Of a stretch of 64,000 nucleotides of DNA, positions 53,323 through 63,030 are shown piece by piece. Source of the stretch: Paenibacillus sp. UNC451MF (GTDB taxonomy: Bacteria; Bacillota; Bacilli; Paenibacillales; NBRC-103111); the NCBI RefSeq assembly GCF_000686845.1, contig NZ_JMLS01000004.1, positions 124,001 through 188,000 of the forward strand. The letters are read 5' to 3'. The stretch's first letter is position 1. The number at the start of each line of letters is the position of its first letter. A model generated the notes under the pieces. It was not told where the DNA came from and ran no database searches. It saw only the letters and a list, made by a program, of their open reading frames with translations. The translations under genes were made by a program, and so were the position numbers.

Positions 53323-54426
53323 TTAAGCCTCCTGTTTCAATTGCTCTACGACTTCTCTTACTGCAGCCGCAGACACTGATTTATTGATCTCGACCTTACC
53401 GATCTCAGTAGGAATGATAAAGACCATCGTTCCTTCTTGAAATTTTTTATCATGCATCATAGCATTCATAATCTCATCTGTATCCAAATGCTCTGGGAGA
53501 CGAGTCGGAAGCCCGAATTTTTGTAAAATACGTTTGGTCACTGTATAGATGTGCTCTGGATTACCCATCTTAACCGCAAGCTTTGCTGCTCCTACCATAC
53601 CGATGGAAATGGCTTCTCCATGATGGAGCTCATTATAGCTTGCAACGGCTTCAAGTGCATGTCCGATTGTATGACCTAGATTGAGAATAGCCCGAAGACC
53701 GTTTTCCGTCTCATCTCTGGATACGACGTAGGATTTCACTTTGCAGCCCTCGTACAAGCCGTACTGCAGTGCCTCTTGGTCCAAGGAGACCAGCTTCTCG
53801 CTATTGTCTTCCAGCCAAGCCGTGAAGCCCGCATCCCAAATGAGACCATGCTTAATCATTTCCGACAAACCTTCTCTTACATCACGATCCGGTAAAGTCT
53901 TGAGTGTGGCCGTATCATAGATAACCATTTCAGGTTGATGGAATGCGCCAATAATGTTCTTTGCCAGCGGATGGTTGACGGCAACCTTCCCACCGACACT
54001 GCTGTCGTGAGCCAGTATTGTTGTAGGAATTTGTACGAAGCGCACACCGCGCATATAGCTTGCAGCTACGAATCCCGCAAGATCGCCAACAACTCCTCCG
54101 CCCAGGGCGATAACGGTCGACTTGCGGTCCAAGCCTGCTTCTAAAGCCGTTTGCACGACTTCTTCCAAAACCCTCAGGGACTTGGACTTTTCTCCAGCCG
54201 CTACAATATGGTTAGCAACCGTGTAGCCCGCTTCTTGAATCTTACTTACAACACTATCGAGATGAAACTTGGCCACATTCGTATCCGTAACGAGCAGCAG
54301 AGGAGAAACTTTACTGATTTGATGCTTGGTAAAAAAATGGCCTACTTGCTCCAATATCCCTTCCCCGATATAAATCGGGTACGAACGTTCCCCTAAGTCA
54401 ACCGTAAGCTCCTTCACCGGTTCCAC
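53323..54426 (-). CDS. aroB: 3-dehydroquinate synthase
   Basis: Second shikimate step, turning DAHP to dehydroquinate. A 367-residue NAD- and metal-dependent enzyme: GGGVVGDLAGFVAASYMRGV, the metal ligands in SEMIKHG and LNLGHTIGHALE, and HGEAISIG. It starts with GTG at 54426 with a weak ribosome binding site, 9 bases after aroC. Normal length. Confidence 0.97.
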   Translation of the reverse strand: MEPVKELTVDLGERSYPIYIGEGILEQVGHFFTKHQISKVSPLLLVTDTNVAKFHLDSVVSKIQEAGYTVANHIVAAGEKSKSLRVLEEVVQTALEAGLDRKSTVIALGGGVVGDLAGFVAASYMRGVRFVQIPTTILAHDSSVGGKVAVNHPLAKNIIGAFHQPEMVIYDTATLKTLPDRDVREGLSEMIKHGLIWDAGFTAWLEDNSEKLVSLDQEALQYGLYEGCKVKSYVVSRDETENGLRAILNLGHTIGHALEAVASYNELHHGEAISIGMVGAAKLAVKMGNPEHIYTVTKRILQKFGLPTRLPEHLDTDEIMNAMMHDKKFQEGTMVFIIPTEIGKVEINKSVSAAAVREVVEQLKQEA

Positions 54427-54435
54427 GCCCCACTT

Positions 54436-55599
54436 CTAATAACTTTTTACTTGCGCCAAAAAGCTATTGTAGTTATTACGAATCTCTTCAAGCGAGTCTC
54501 CGCCGAATTTATCCAAGAATGCGTTGGCAACTTCCCAAGCGACAATGTTCTCCATGATGACGCCCGCGGCTGCAACAGCACAAGTATCTGAGCGCTCCAC
54601 CTGTGCAGTAAACGCTTCTTTGGTATCAATATCAACGCTTTGCAATGCTTTGTAAAGTGTCGAAATCGGCTTCATAACGCCACGAACTACGATAGGTTCA
54701 CCCGTTGTCATACCACCTTCGAAGCCGCCTGCGCGGTTGGATGCACGATAAAAGCCATGCTCTTCATTATACATGATCTCGTCATGGACTTTGGACCCTC
54801 TTAGTTTAGCAGCCTCGAATCCGATACCGATTTCACAACCTTTGAAGGCTTGAATCGACAACACAGCTTGCGCGATGCGTCCATCCAACTTACGATCCCA
54901 TTGAACGTGGCTTCCCAAGCCTACAGGTACACCCTCAATCACACATTCCACGATACCACCGAGCGTATCGCCTTCCTCTTTAGCCGCGTCAATAGCAGCG
55001 ATCATAAGAGCTTCTGCCTCTTTGTCAACTACACGCAATGGCGATTCTTCCGTTATGCGAATCAACTCATCGATCGGTAGCTCTTGACGGTTTACTTCTA
55101 CTTCACCGATTCTGATGACTTGGCTCGCTACTTTAATCCCGAATGCGGACAACAGCTGACGAGCAACAGCGCCTGTAGCAACACGCATCGTAGTTTCTCT
55201 AGCACTCGAACGCTCCAGAATATTGCGCAGATCCTTCTGGTTATATTTCAATCCGCCGTTCAAATCCGCATGACCAGGACGAGGACGATTAACACGGCGT
55301 TTCGTTTCGTCGTTTCCTTCGATAGGCTCAATATTCATAACAGAGGTCCAATGCTTCCAGTCGTTGTTTTCAACCACTAAAGCGATAGGTGCTCCTGTAG
55401 TTTTGCCATGTCTTACACCACCGACGATGTTGGCGGTATCCTTCTCAATTTGCATGCGACGTCCGCGTCCGTAACCCTTTTGACGTCGAGCCAGCTGAAA
55501 ATTCACCTCTTCAAAGTCTATGGTCACATTGCTTGGAAATCCTTCAATAATCGCAGTAAGCTGCGGGCCATGGGTTTCCCCTGCCGTTAAATATCTCAC
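54436..55599 (-). CDS. aroC: Chorismate synthase
   Basis: Last common step to chorismate, FMN-dependent (called aroF in B. subtilis). The 387-residue protein has [16 protein letters not shown] near the start, [29 protein letters not shown] and [12 protein letters not shown] start at 55599 with AAAGGGG upstream. First gene of the supraoperon, behind a strong promoter at 55692-55720. Confidence 0.97.
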   Translation of the reverse strand: MRYLTAGETHGPQLTAIIEGFPSNVTIDFEEVNFQLARRQKGYGRGRRMQIEKDTANIVGGVRHGKTTGAPIALVVENNDWKHWTSVMNIEPIEGNDETKRRVNRPRPGHADLNGGLKYNQKDLRNILERSSARETTMRVATGAVARQLLSAFGIKVASQVIRIGEVEVNRQELPIDELIRITEESPLRVVDKEAEALMIAAIDAAKEEGDTLGGIVECVIEGVPVGLGSHVQWDRKLDGRIAQAVLSIQAFKGCEIGIGFEAAKLRGSKVHDEIMYNEEHGFYRASNRAGGFEGGMTTGEPIVVRGVMKPISTLYKALQSVDIDTKEAFTAQVERSDTCAVAAAGVIMENIVAWEVANAFLDKFGGDSLEEIRNNYNSFLAQVKSY

Positions 55600-55691
55600 A
55601 CTCGTTTTCCCCTTTCATCCTATACCCCAAAAAAGCACCATAGTACCATTCAGCACGCTTTAGCGCTTTTATGTACTCCATTCATGTGCTA

Positions 55692-55720
55692 ATTATAGTA
55701 TAGGTGTCACCGTTTGACAA
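55692..55720 (-). promoter_or_regulatory. SigA-type promoter of the aromatic supraoperon
   Basis: TTGTCA, exactly 17 bases, TATAAT on the minus strand. It gives a leader of about 85 bases before aroC, which contains a GCTTTTTTGG run but no convincing terminator stem. Confidence 0.85.
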
Positions 55721-55772
55721 GAAAACGGCGTCAAAACGCCATATATCGCGTGCTTGGCATGTTCTGTATACA

Positions 55773-55814
55773 TAAAAAGAAGCACTGCAGCAGCTTGTAA
55801 GCTGTGACAGTGCC
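55773..55814 (-). terminator. Intrinsic terminator after the 54-residue gene
   Basis: GCACTG/CAGTGC with an inner CAGCTT/AAGCTG stem, followed on the minus strand by TTCTTTTT. Confidence 0.85.
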
Positions 55815-55853
55815 TCCTTGACCATCTTAGACTCTAATAACTAAGGTAAAAGC

Positions 55854-56018
55854 CTAGCCGTTAACCGGCTGCCTTTTTAACGGGCTTGGCATCTCGTTTA
55901 GCTCAGGATCATCCACCATGCCCATGACCTGCAAAGAATCAATACCCAGGATTTGAGCGCATTCCTGCATGGTAATAAATCCTCTTCGGTATGCCATGAT
56001 TACTTTTCTTTTGTCCAT
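55854..56018 (-). CDS. Small protein of 54 residues, HTH-like, unknown
   Basis: GGAGGG lies 6-7 bases before an ATG at 56018, and the frame of 54 codons ends at TAG, 40 bases before a strong terminator. The protein starts MDKRKVIMAYRRGFITMQEC and continues AQILGIDS; the piece RGFITMQECAQILGID looks like a short helix-turn-helix or sigma-region-like segment. It ends in a Pro-rich tail. It follows cheR by 78 bases. I do not know its family; ribosome binding site, spacing and terminator make it a likely gene. Confidence 0.7.
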   Translation of the reverse strand: MDKRKVIMAYRRGFITMQECAQILGIDSLQVMGMVDDPELNEMPSPLKRQPVNG

Positions 56019-56096
56019 CGGGTCCCTCCTGCAAGTAGTTGTCCATGTTTCTCAGTATTGGAAGGGATGGAAAAAGATATACATCAGCCACAAGGT

Positions 56097-56876
56097 TTAC
56101 CCCTTTTTCCGATAAAAAAACGTTTCTGCCGATTCCAGCTCATATTGGCCTGGAGAAAAAATTTGTTCCGTACTGCCGACGAACAAAATACCGCCAGGCT
56201 TCAGAGCATTTGCGAATTTTTGGTACAATAAGTGCTTGGCTTCCTCGGTAAAATAGATCATAACATTACGGCATATAATCAGATCGAACTGCGTATCGAA
56301 CGTATCAATCAATAAATTTTGCTTTTGATAACGGATTTCACGCTTGAGCTCTTCCGATACGGAAAACGTTAAATTTTCCTGTTTATAATATTTTTTCAAA
56401 TAGTGACTTGGAACATCTCGGATCGATCGATCCGAGTAGATCCCTTTTTTTGCTTTGGCCAACGCCCCATCATCGATGTCCGTTGCCAATAAATGTGCAT
56501 CCTTCAATGCATTTAATTCAGCTAAAATCATCGCCAACGTATACGGCTCCTCGCCGGTCGAGCATGCAGCGCTCCAGCATTTTAGCTTGCGGCTTTTGCG
56601 CAGCATGTCCGGAAGGAAGGTTTTCTCAAGTACTTCCCATCGGTTCGGATTTCGCCAAAACTCCGAGACGTTTATCGTCATCCGGTCCAGGAACTCGTAA
56701 AAGAGTTCTTTATCCTTTGTCATCGCCTCAAAGAATGAAGCGAAGGTATTGTAGCCTTTTTTCGTTCTTAAGGTCGTCAAACGCCGCTTCATCTGGGCTT
56801 CTTTATACTGCGACAAATCTATGGATGTATAATCTTTAACCTTTTTTATAAATAAAAGAAAATCTTGATCCTCCAT
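56097..56876 (-). CDS. cheR: Chemotaxis protein methyltransferase CheR
   Basis: Methylates glutamates of chemoreceptors with SAM. The 259-residue protein has the helical N domain (about 1-75, KRRLTTLRTKKGY with receptor-contact basic residues), NVSEFWRNPNRW, the SAM site WSAACSTGEEPYTLAMIL and the later FDLIICRNVMIYF. As in B. subtilis it lies between ndk and the aro genes, away from other chemotaxis genes. Confidence 0.96.
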   Translation of the reverse strand: MEDQDFLLFIKKVKDYTSIDLSQYKEAQMKRRLTTLRTKKGYNTFASFFEAMTKDKELFYEFLDRMTINVSEFWRNPNRWEVLEKTFLPDMLRKSRKLKCWSAACSTGEEPYTLAMILAELNALKDAHLLATDIDDGALAKAKKGIYSDRSIRDVPSHYLKKYYKQENLTFSVSEELKREIRYQKQNLLIDTFDTQFDLIICRNVMIYFTEEAKHLLYQKFANALKPGGILFVGSTEQIFSPGQYELESAETFFYRKKG

Positions 56877-56891
56877 GCCGCTATCCCCATC

Positions 56892-57341
56892 CTAGATCCA
56901 CTGTTGTATCACTTTGGTGTAATTCACCAATTCCTGATCTCCAAAGAAATTTGCAATTTCTCTCTTAGCGCTCTCTGGGGAATCAGAACCATGAATCAAA
57001 TTATAGTTCGTATGTACCGCGTAGTCACTCCGAATCGTTCCAGGAGCCGCATCCAGCGCACTGGTCTTGCCAATCATAGCTCTGGACAAGGCAACGACTT
57101 GATCACCCTCCCACACCATGGCAAATACAGGACCAGATGTTATGAAGGTAACCAATCTATCATAAAAATCTTTACCCTTATGCTCTTCGTAATGAAGCTC
57201 CGCCAGGTCTACAGAAACTTGCATCAGCTTCGCACCTACCAATTGAAATCCCTTTTGTTCAAAACGTTTTACAATTTCTCCAATAAGTCCGCGTTGAATG
57301 CCATCAGGCTTTACCATCAAAAAGGTACGTTCCATCATCAA
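56892..57341 (-). CDS. ndk: Nucleoside diphosphate kinase
   Basis: Balances NTP pools by phosphate transfer through His. The 149-residue protein has [17 protein letters not shown], the active-site histidine in [16 protein letters not shown] and the typical [21 protein letters not shown] precedes two tandem ATGs; either may be used. It lies between hepT and cheR. Confidence 0.97.
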   Translation of the reverse strand: MMMERTFLMVKPDGIQRGLIGEIVKRFEQKGFQLVGAKLMQVSVDLAELHYEEHKGKDFYDRLVTFITSGPVFAMVWEGDQVVALSRAMIGKTSALDAAPGTIRSDYAVHTNYNLIHGSDSPESAKREIANFFGDQELVNYTKVIQQWI

Positions 57342-57393
57342 ATTCCTCCTTTAAACCCAATATATCACAAATTTCGATATCTGATAAACTTTC

Positions 57394-58368
57394 CTAATAA
57401 GATCGGTTACCTATGAAGTGCGCTACACTGATTAGATCCTTTTTAGCTTGAATGTCCGGAAGATCCTTCAACTGCGCTATGGCTTTATCAATATAACGAT
57501 TCGCAAGCTGTTCCGCCTGCTTGATTCCTTTGCTGTCCCGGATCATTTGGATAAAGTAACGGATATCCGTTTGACCGTCCGCTTCTTGTATTCGTTTCAG
57601 CTCGCTTAGTAGTGGCCCACGAAGCTCCGGCTCCTGCAAAGCGAAAATGACAGGAATCGTGATGTTCCCCTGCCGTATATCGCTGCCCGGGGGTTTGCCG
57701 ATTTCCTTCTCCGTACCGATCAAATCAAGCAAATCATCTCGCACTTGAAATGCCATTCCCACATTATAACCGAATGAATACAAGCGATTGGACAGCTTTT
57801 CGCTCGCCCCCGCTGCAATAGCTCCCAACTGACAGCTAATTGCGATTAACAGCGCTGTTTTCCTGCGAATTCTCAGCATATAATCACGGACGGTCTGATC
57901 AGGATTGAAGAAAAAGCGAATTTGCTCCATTTCCCCAATACTCATCTCGAGAATCGCCTTAGACAATATTTGATGAATCCTTGGATTCTCAAGCTTAGTA
58001 GCTACTTCCAACGCTTTTGCAAATATGTAATCACCGGTATACATCGCTACCCGATTATCCCATTTGGACCTTACAGTTAACTGCCCCCGGCGAGTCAATG
58101 CATCGTCAATAACATCATCGTGAACGAGCGATGCCATATGTATTAGTTCTAGTGGAACCGCAACATGCTTTATGCGCTCCATATCGTATGTACCGAATTT
58201 CGCACCCAACAGAACAAAAATAGGCCGGATTCGTTTGCCGCCTGCCTTTAATAAATGTACCGATGCTTCCCTCAACAAAGCGTGGTCGGTATCAATATTT
58301 CGCTCGAGTTCTTTCTCTATGTACGAAATATCTCTTTTCATTTTTGCGTATAAATCTATCAGCTTCAT
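57394..58368 (-). CDS. hepT: Heptaprenyl diphosphate synthase component II
   Basis: Catalytic subunit making the C35 side chain of menaquinone-7. The 324-residue helical prenyl synthase has the two aspartate motifs, LVHDDVIDDA near 84-93 and QVRDDLLDLIG near 212-222, and the GGKRIRP substrate site. ATG overlaps the mqnA stop (ATGA). Works with HepS, encoded four genes upstream in the same operon. Confidence 0.95.
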   Translation of the reverse strand: MKLIDLYAKMKRDISYIEKELERNIDTDHALLREASVHLLKAGGKRIRPIFVLLGAKFGTYDMERIKHVAVPLELIHMASLVHDDVIDDALTRRGQLTVRSKWDNRVAMYTGDYIFAKALEVATKLENPRIHQILSKAILEMSIGEMEQIRFFFNPDQTVRDYMLRIRRKTALLIAISCQLGAIAAGASEKLSNRLYSFGYNVGMAFQVRDDLLDLIGTEKEIGKPPGSDIRQGNITIPVIFALQEPELRGPLLSELKRIQEADGQTDIRYFIQMIRDSKGIKQAEQLANRYIDKAIAQLKDLPDIQAKKDLISVAHFIGNRSY

Positions 58369-59228
58369 TCCGTCACCTGTGTCAATAAATTATCGTTCCA
58401 CAATTGAATCTGCACCTCTTTGTTCAGAAAGCCGAGTTCCCAAGCATAACGATAGTATAATTGCAGACCAGTCTGCTGCTCTGGGCCGAACTCATAGGTT
58501 AGTGTAGAGAAATATTGGTGCCAATACGCTTCCGTACCGCCGATTTGCTGTCGTGCCTCTTGAACCAGCGCAGTCAAATCATTCAATGACTTTCGTTTGC
58601 TCTCCATAAATGCTTGATAAATACTGCCTACCAGCTCCGGCTGCTCATCAACGACTTGCTTGCGAATCGCACAGACCGCGAATGACATCCATTGACCTGT
58701 CCACTTCATCCATTCCTCAGCCAAATCGGTTACCATCCAACCGTGTTCTTTCCAGCTTTCCCGAATCGCATGGTCTCCAATCAATAGAGCGGCATCAGCA
58801 GACTGCATCATCTCATCCAGTAAGGGAGGAGCATAATGATAATCAGGCTCAACCTCATAAAACCGTCGCAAAATAATCTTCAATAAATTGACAGACGATG
58901 CAGAAGTCGTAGGCAAGGCGACGGAAGACCCGCCAAGGTCGCTTAGCGGTTTGCGGTGGAACAGAAGAATCGATTTTACTTGTCCATAAGCACTTACAGA
59001 CATATCAGGTAAAAGCATGTATTGTTCAAAGTTTTCACCGTAGGCGAATGACGAGATTGGACCGATATCAATAACACCTGCTGCCATAGCTGCATTTAGC
59101 TGAGTCGGTACCTGAGTGACAAACTCCACTTCTTTCTGGAGCCGCTCATAAGGGAAATAATAAAACAATGGCCACACATTCGTAAAATCAATCCGGCCGA
59201 TGCGGATCATTTTGTTCACGCTGCTCAT
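58365..59228 (-). CDS. mqnA: Chorismate dehydratase-like protein MqnA
   Basis: A 287-residue two-lobe protein of the MqnA/MqnD group. It begins RIGRIDFTNVWPLFYYFP, has VIDIGPISSFAYGENFEQY, LLPDMSVSAYGQVKSI, a Ser/Thr-rich LPTTSASSVNLLKI and LLIGDHAI. MqnA makes 3-enolpyruvylbenzoate from chorismate, the first step of the futalosine menaquinone route. The ATG at 59228 has GGGGG 7 bases upstream and lies inside ubiX (41-base overlap). MqnD cannot be fully excluded, but the start region fits MqnA better. Confidence 0.88.
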   Translation of the reverse strand: MSSVNKMIRIGRIDFTNVWPLFYYFPYERLQKEVEFVTQVPTQLNAAMAAGVIDIGPISSFAYGENFEQYMLLPDMSVSAYGQVKSILLFHRKPLSDLGGSSVALPTTSASSVNLLKIILRRFYEVEPDYHYAPPLLDEMMQSADAALLIGDHAIRESWKEHGWMVTDLAEEWMKWTGQWMSFAVCAIRKQVVDEQPELVGSIYQAFMESKRKSLNDLTALVQEARQQIGGTEAYWHQYFSTLTYEFGPEQQTGLQLYYRYAWELGFLNKEVQIQLWNDNLLTQVTE

Positions 59229-59820
59229 CCGTCATCCCCCATCTTCTATACAATTCATGCTCAATGTCCATGGTGTCCAGAACTTTCCCAACCATAAAGT
59301 CAACCATATCGTCCAAAGTCTGAGGCCCTTGATAAAAAGCAGGCATGGCCGGGATAATACGAACTCCCATACGAGAAAGCTTGAGCATATTCTCAAGGTG
59401 AATGGTATGCAGTGGCGTTTCCCTCGGAACGATGATCAGCTGTCTGCCTTCTTTCAGCATGACATCCGCCGTTCTTTCCAGCAAGTTATCGGATGCTCCG
59501 TGCGCAATTCCTGATAGAGTACCCATTGAACAGGGAATGATTACCATCCCGCTTGTCCTGAAAGAGCCGCTGGCGGTACTTGCCCCGATATCTTGGATGG
59601 GATTATAAGTACATTTACCCGGATAGTCACCGAAATAAGCTTCCAGCGTTTCCTTGCGCTTCGATGCATCCCATCCCAATTCCTCTTTAAGCACGCGCCA
59701 CCCGGCATCCGTTATCAGCAGATGCAAATCATAGCCTCGTTCTAGTAAGAATCGGCAGATGCGTACTCCGTATGCAGCCCCGCTAGCCCCTGTGATACCT
59801 ATAACCCAAGGCTTGCTCAT
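59188..59820 (-). CDS. ubiX: UbiX-family flavin prenyltransferase
   Basis: Makes prenylated FMN, the cofactor of UbiD-type decarboxylases. The 210-residue protein has the FMN-binding GITGASGAAYGVRICRFL near 7-24, PCSMGTLSGIAHG and the late VPRETPLHTIHLENMLKL and PAFYQGPQTLDD. Overlaps mqnA and, by four bases, the prenyltransferase gene. In the futalosine route a UbiD-type decarboxylation is needed, which fits its place here; the UbiD partner is not in the window. Confidence 0.94.
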   Translation of the reverse strand: MSKPWVIGITGASGAAYGVRICRFLLERGYDLHLLITDAGWRVLKEELGWDASKRKETLEAYFGDYPGKCTYNPIQDIGASTASGSFRTSGMVIIPCSMGTLSGIAHGASDNLLERTADVMLKEGRQLIIVPRETPLHTIHLENMLKLSRMGVRIIPAMPAFYQGPQTLDDMVDFMVGKVLDTMDIEHELYRRWGMTDEQREQNDPHRPD

Positions 59821-60692
59821 CCGTGCAGCACCACCAAGTCAATTAGGGTGAATACGAATAACGACACGCTCAAGACACTGTTCAACGTAAAGAACGCCGT
59901 ATTCAACCGGCTTAAATTTTGAGGGGTAACAATTTTATGTTCATAAAAGAGAAGTCCGTTGGCGATGATAAGCCCTGTTAAGTATACCCAGCTAAGATCG
60001 GTCAAAATAAACAAAGCTAACAATCCAAGAGCGGTAACAACGTGGAACCAGCGTGCAATTTTCAGTGCTTTGGCAACACCAAACCGGCTAGGGATCGAGT
60101 GAAGACCTTCTTCTTTGTCAAATTCGGAATCCTGACAAGCATATATAATATCAAATCCGGCAACCCAGAACGCGATTGCAATATAAAATATAAATGCCGA
60201 TAGTGTTACTCCATTCGTTACTGCTACCCAACCGCCAAGAGGCGCCAAAGCAATCGTAAAGCCCAAAAACAGATGGCAAGCCCAAGTAAACCGTTTAGTA
60301 TAAGAATAAAAAACCAGAAAAAAAACGGCAATGGGAAGCAGCTTCATTGATAAAGTACTCAAATTGGAAGTAGCCCAAAATAATAATGTGAATGAAATCA
60401 CAATGAACAATATAGCTTCTTTGGATGATATGAGTCCAGCAGGAATGGCTCTTGCAGCGGTTCGAGGATTACGACCATCAAATACTTTGTCTATAACCCT
60501 ATTCAACCCCATTGCCGCGCTTCGTGCGCCTACCATCGCTAGTATAATCCACCCGATCTGTCCCCAGTTGGGTAGTTTTTGAAAAATAACAATCGAACCG
60601 ACCAAAGCCCCCATAAACGCAAAAGGCAACGCAAAAAGCGTATGCTCAATTTTAATCATTTCCATAAAAATCTTTGCTTTTTTCAACAACAT
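59817..60692 (-). CDS. UbiA-family prenyltransferase, probably MqnP
   Basis: A 291-residue membrane protein with about eight helices. The two aspartate motifs that hold the prenyl diphosphate are NRVIDKVFDGRNPRTAAR near 63-80 and YACQDSEFDKEEG near 183-195. It probably attaches the heptaprenyl chain to the dihydroxynaphthoate ring. Because it lies with mqnA and ubiX, it is more likely the futalosine-type enzyme than the classical MenA. Overlaps ubiX by four bases. Confidence 0.88.
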   Translation of the reverse strand: MLLKKAKIFMEMIKIEHTLFALPFAFMGALVGSIVIFQKLPNWGQIGWIILAMVGARSAAMGLNRVIDKVFDGRNPRTAARAIPAGLISSKEAILFIVISFTLLFWATSNLSTLSMKLLPIAVFFLVFYSYTKRFTWACHLFLGFTIALAPLGGWVAVTNGVTLSAFIFYIAIAFWVAGFDIIYACQDSEFDKEEGLHSIPSRFGVAKALKIARWFHVVTALGLLALFILTDLSWVYLTGLIIANGLLFYEHKIVTPQNLSRLNTAFFTLNSVLSVSLFVFTLIDLVVLHG

Positions 60693-60713
60693 CTTCGCCC
60701 CACTCCCATTTCC

Positions 60714-61436
60714 TTAGTCCGCTTCCTTCTTGATGCCGATATGAAGTGCCGCAATGCCTCCGGTAAGCGGATAAGCCTGTACATGGGTCAACCCTGTTTT
60801 TCTGAAAATATCAGCCAACTGTTTATGATCAGGAAAATGAATCAATGATTCCGGCAGCCACTTGTACTGCTCATAACGCTTTGCAATCAACTTACCGAGC
60901 ATCGGTAAAATATTTTGAAAATAAAAATAATAAAGACCTTTGAAAGGCTGCCATGTCGGTTTGGAAAGCTCCAGGGATACAACCATTCCCCCAGGTTTAA
61001 CGACTCTTTGCATTTCCTCAATGACTTTAACCAGATCAGGTACGTTCCTCAAAGCAAAGCCAATCGTGGCGTAATCGAATGAATTATCCTCGAACGGAAG
61101 CTGCATCGCGTTTCCTTGAACCAATGTAATCTGCTTATCCAAGCCTGCTTCACGTACTTTCATGCCGCCGTAATCGAGCATATTTTGACTGAAGTCAAGC
61201 CCCACCATATCGCCGGTACCGCTTGCTTGAGCAAGACTAATTGTCCAGTCACATGTACCGCAGCAAAGGTCTATAGCTTTGCTCCCTGGCTTTACGTTCA
61301 TTTTCTTCATCGTAAAGTTCCTCCAGGCCTTGTGCCTGCGGAAACTTAGTATGTCGTTCATCAAATCATATTTGGGAGCTATGCTTTCAAATACGGAATG
61401 AACAAACTCCTCTTTGGATTGTGTTTTGGATTGCAC
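60714..61436 (-). CDS. menG: Demethylmenaquinone methyltransferase
   Basis: Final methylation of menaquinone with SAM. A 240-residue UbiE/MenG protein: [18 protein letters not shown] at the start, [32 protein letters not shown] and [12 protein letters not shown]. The start is a GTG at 61436 because GAGGTGAG lies five bases before it and the N terminus then matches the family; the open frame continues to 61502 inside hepS. Ten bases after hepS. Confidence 0.95.
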   Translation of the reverse strand: MQSKTQSKEEFVHSVFESIAPKYDLMNDILSFRRHKAWRNFTMKKMNVKPGSKAIDLCCGTCDWTISLAQASGTGDMVGLDFSQNMLDYGGMKVREAGLDKQITLVQGNAMQLPFEDNSFDYATIGFALRNVPDLVKVIEEMQRVVKPGGMVVSLELSKPTWQPFKGLYYFYFQNILPMLGKLIAKRYEQYKWLPESLIHFPDHKQLADIFRKTGLTHVQAYPLTGGIAALHIGIKKEAD

Positions 61437-61446
61437 AAATCTCACC

Positions 61447-62310
61447 TCATATTTCTTCCAGCGCTTTAGGCGTCGATAGGTATCGTATAAACGGTTCTCC
61501 AATAGACAGGAGCTCCTTGCCCAATTCCTTCGATTCCAGCGTCTGCAGCTTATCTTGCAGTTGTTTCATACACACGTTGAGCATTTGGTACAGCTGAGGT
61601 GTTACTTTATATTTTAACCATATGGATCGGAGCTTGGAATAATCCGGCTCATCCGCTTGAATATGCCTGCATTCTTCCTTCGTCGCCTGTTGAAGAATAT
61701 GCCAAAACCCCCAGCTGTCACGGTATTGCTGCGCCGTTTCCGATCGGGAAATTTCCTGCAATATTACTTCACATTGAGTAAACAGCCTTAAAATCTCGGG
61801 CCATGCACTATGCAGCGATTCCTCCATAAAACCGGCAAAAGCCATGTATAACCTGGTTCTGACTTCAACCGTTTGTTTTATGTAATCATCCGCCGTCATC
61901 TTAAACTGCTTCATCAGTTGATATAAATTAATTTTTAACCGGTTTACCTCACAAATCGCATGTGAGAGTATTCCGATCAAGTCCACTTGTCCTGCATGGG
62001 AGAGCAAATAATAAAAACGGCTGCTGAAATAGTCTCCAGCCAGCACTTTAAGCTGCCTCGACCTTGCCGCTTTCATTTCCTTCACGTTATTCGTAATACT
62101 CACCAAATCGTGCGTATCCATCCCAATTTGAACTAATGATGTTACTAAGCTAAAAAGCTCACTATAACCCGACAAAGTACTGTGCCTGCTTAAAAACGCA
62201 TACAACAAACGCGTACGAAATTCTGGAAAATGCGGCAAGTCCGTGTGGGCCTGGATCATGTCGTACTCCATATATTTTCGGGCCATTTCCGGGATCCGAT
62301 AAGAATTCAT
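61447..62310 (-). CDS. hepS: Heptaprenyl diphosphate synthase component I
   Basis: The regulatory subunit of the C35 synthase, needed by HepT. The 287-residue protein lacks the aspartate motifs of prenyl synthases, is helical throughout and has a conserved [21 protein letters not shown] segment with GDY. The ATG at 62310 has CGGAGG 6-7 bases upstream. The order hepS-menG...hepT keeps the Bacillus block with three genes added. Confidence 0.9.
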   Translation of the reverse strand: MNSYRIPEMARKYMEYDMIQAHTDLPHFPEFRTRLLYAFLSRHSTLSGYSELFSLVTSLVQIGMDTHDLVSITNNVKEMKAARSRQLKVLAGDYFSSRFYYLLSHAGQVDLIGILSHAICEVNRLKINLYQLMKQFKMTADDYIKQTVEVRTRLYMAFAGFMEESLHSAWPEILRLFTQCEVILQEISRSETAQQYRDSWGFWHILQQATKEECRHIQADEPDYSKLRSIWLKYKVTPQLYQMLNVCMKQLQDKLQTLESKELGKELLSIGEPFIRYLSTPKALEEI

Positions 62311-62399
62311 AATTAGCCTCCGAACCAATGCAAAGAATCACAACAAAACAATCTAAATTATTATAGCACAATACGCATATTCACGCACAATATCCTGTC

Positions 62400-62927
62400 T
62401 CAACTTTTTACGTTGAAACGGTCCTGCCATTTGGTCGTGTACGTCACACGAAAGTGGGACTGCAAGTACTGCTCCATCTCCTCCGCACTTTGGGTGCTGA
62501 GAGAAGTTTCACTTGGAAGCCACTTCTCTCTTCGAGCTTCCTCTGCAATCAATAACGATGTACTTTGCTTACCGTCGTTTGATCCATCCAGTACGCGAAC
62601 CAATACTTGATTAAGATTTGTGGAACTGCGGAACAAATGCCGCGGCAGCTCGTATAAATCCTGCACGATTTCTTTTTTATCAGTAGCCGGAGAAGCGAAC
62701 AGGTCAATAGACACGATGGCATGCGTGACCTCGACTTTACGGATCCGTAGATGAAGCTGTGCCTTACTCAACACATCGACAATATTCAGTTCAGAGACGG
62801 GCTGCGCTTTAACCGTGTGAAACATAGGCAGGCTCCACTTGCTCTCCAGCTGCGGAAGAATAGACAGACCAGCCGCTAGGCCGACTGAAAGTACAATAGT
62901 GATTAGAAGTCGGGTAAACCATTTCAT
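62400..62927 (-). CDS. Membrane-anchored protein of unknown function
   Basis: A 175-residue protein with an N-terminal hydrophobic segment (about 5-22, FTRLLITIVLSVGLAAG) and an external domain of about 130 residues with a strand-rich start and charged helical end. I do not recognise a family. AAGGAGG lies 10 bases before the ATG at 62927. It lies between mtrB and hepS, where B. subtilis has no such gene, and is probably the first gene of the menaquinone operon. Confidence 0.75.
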   Translation of the reverse strand: MKWFTRLLITIVLSVGLAAGLSILPQLESKWSLPMFHTVKAQPVSELNIVDVLSKAQLHLRIRKVEVTHAIVSIDLFASPATDKKEIVQDLYELPRHLFRSSTNLNQVLVRVLDGSNDGKQSTSLLIAEEARREKWLPSETSLSTQSAEEMEQYLQSHFRVTYTTKWQDRFNVKS

Positions 62928-62995
62928 CGGACAATATCCTCCTTCGCATAATTGCGATTGCTTGGCCGAAATCCCTCTTCTATCATTGTACAACG

Positions 62996-63018
62996 AAAAA
63001 AAGCAGGCTATGCCTGCG
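62996..63018 (-). terminator. Intrinsic terminator of mtrB
   Basis: GCAGGC-ata-GCCTGC stem followed by TTTTTTT on the minus strand, 13 bases after the mtrB stop. Confidence 0.88.
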
Positions 63019-63030
63019 GAAATTGAAAAA

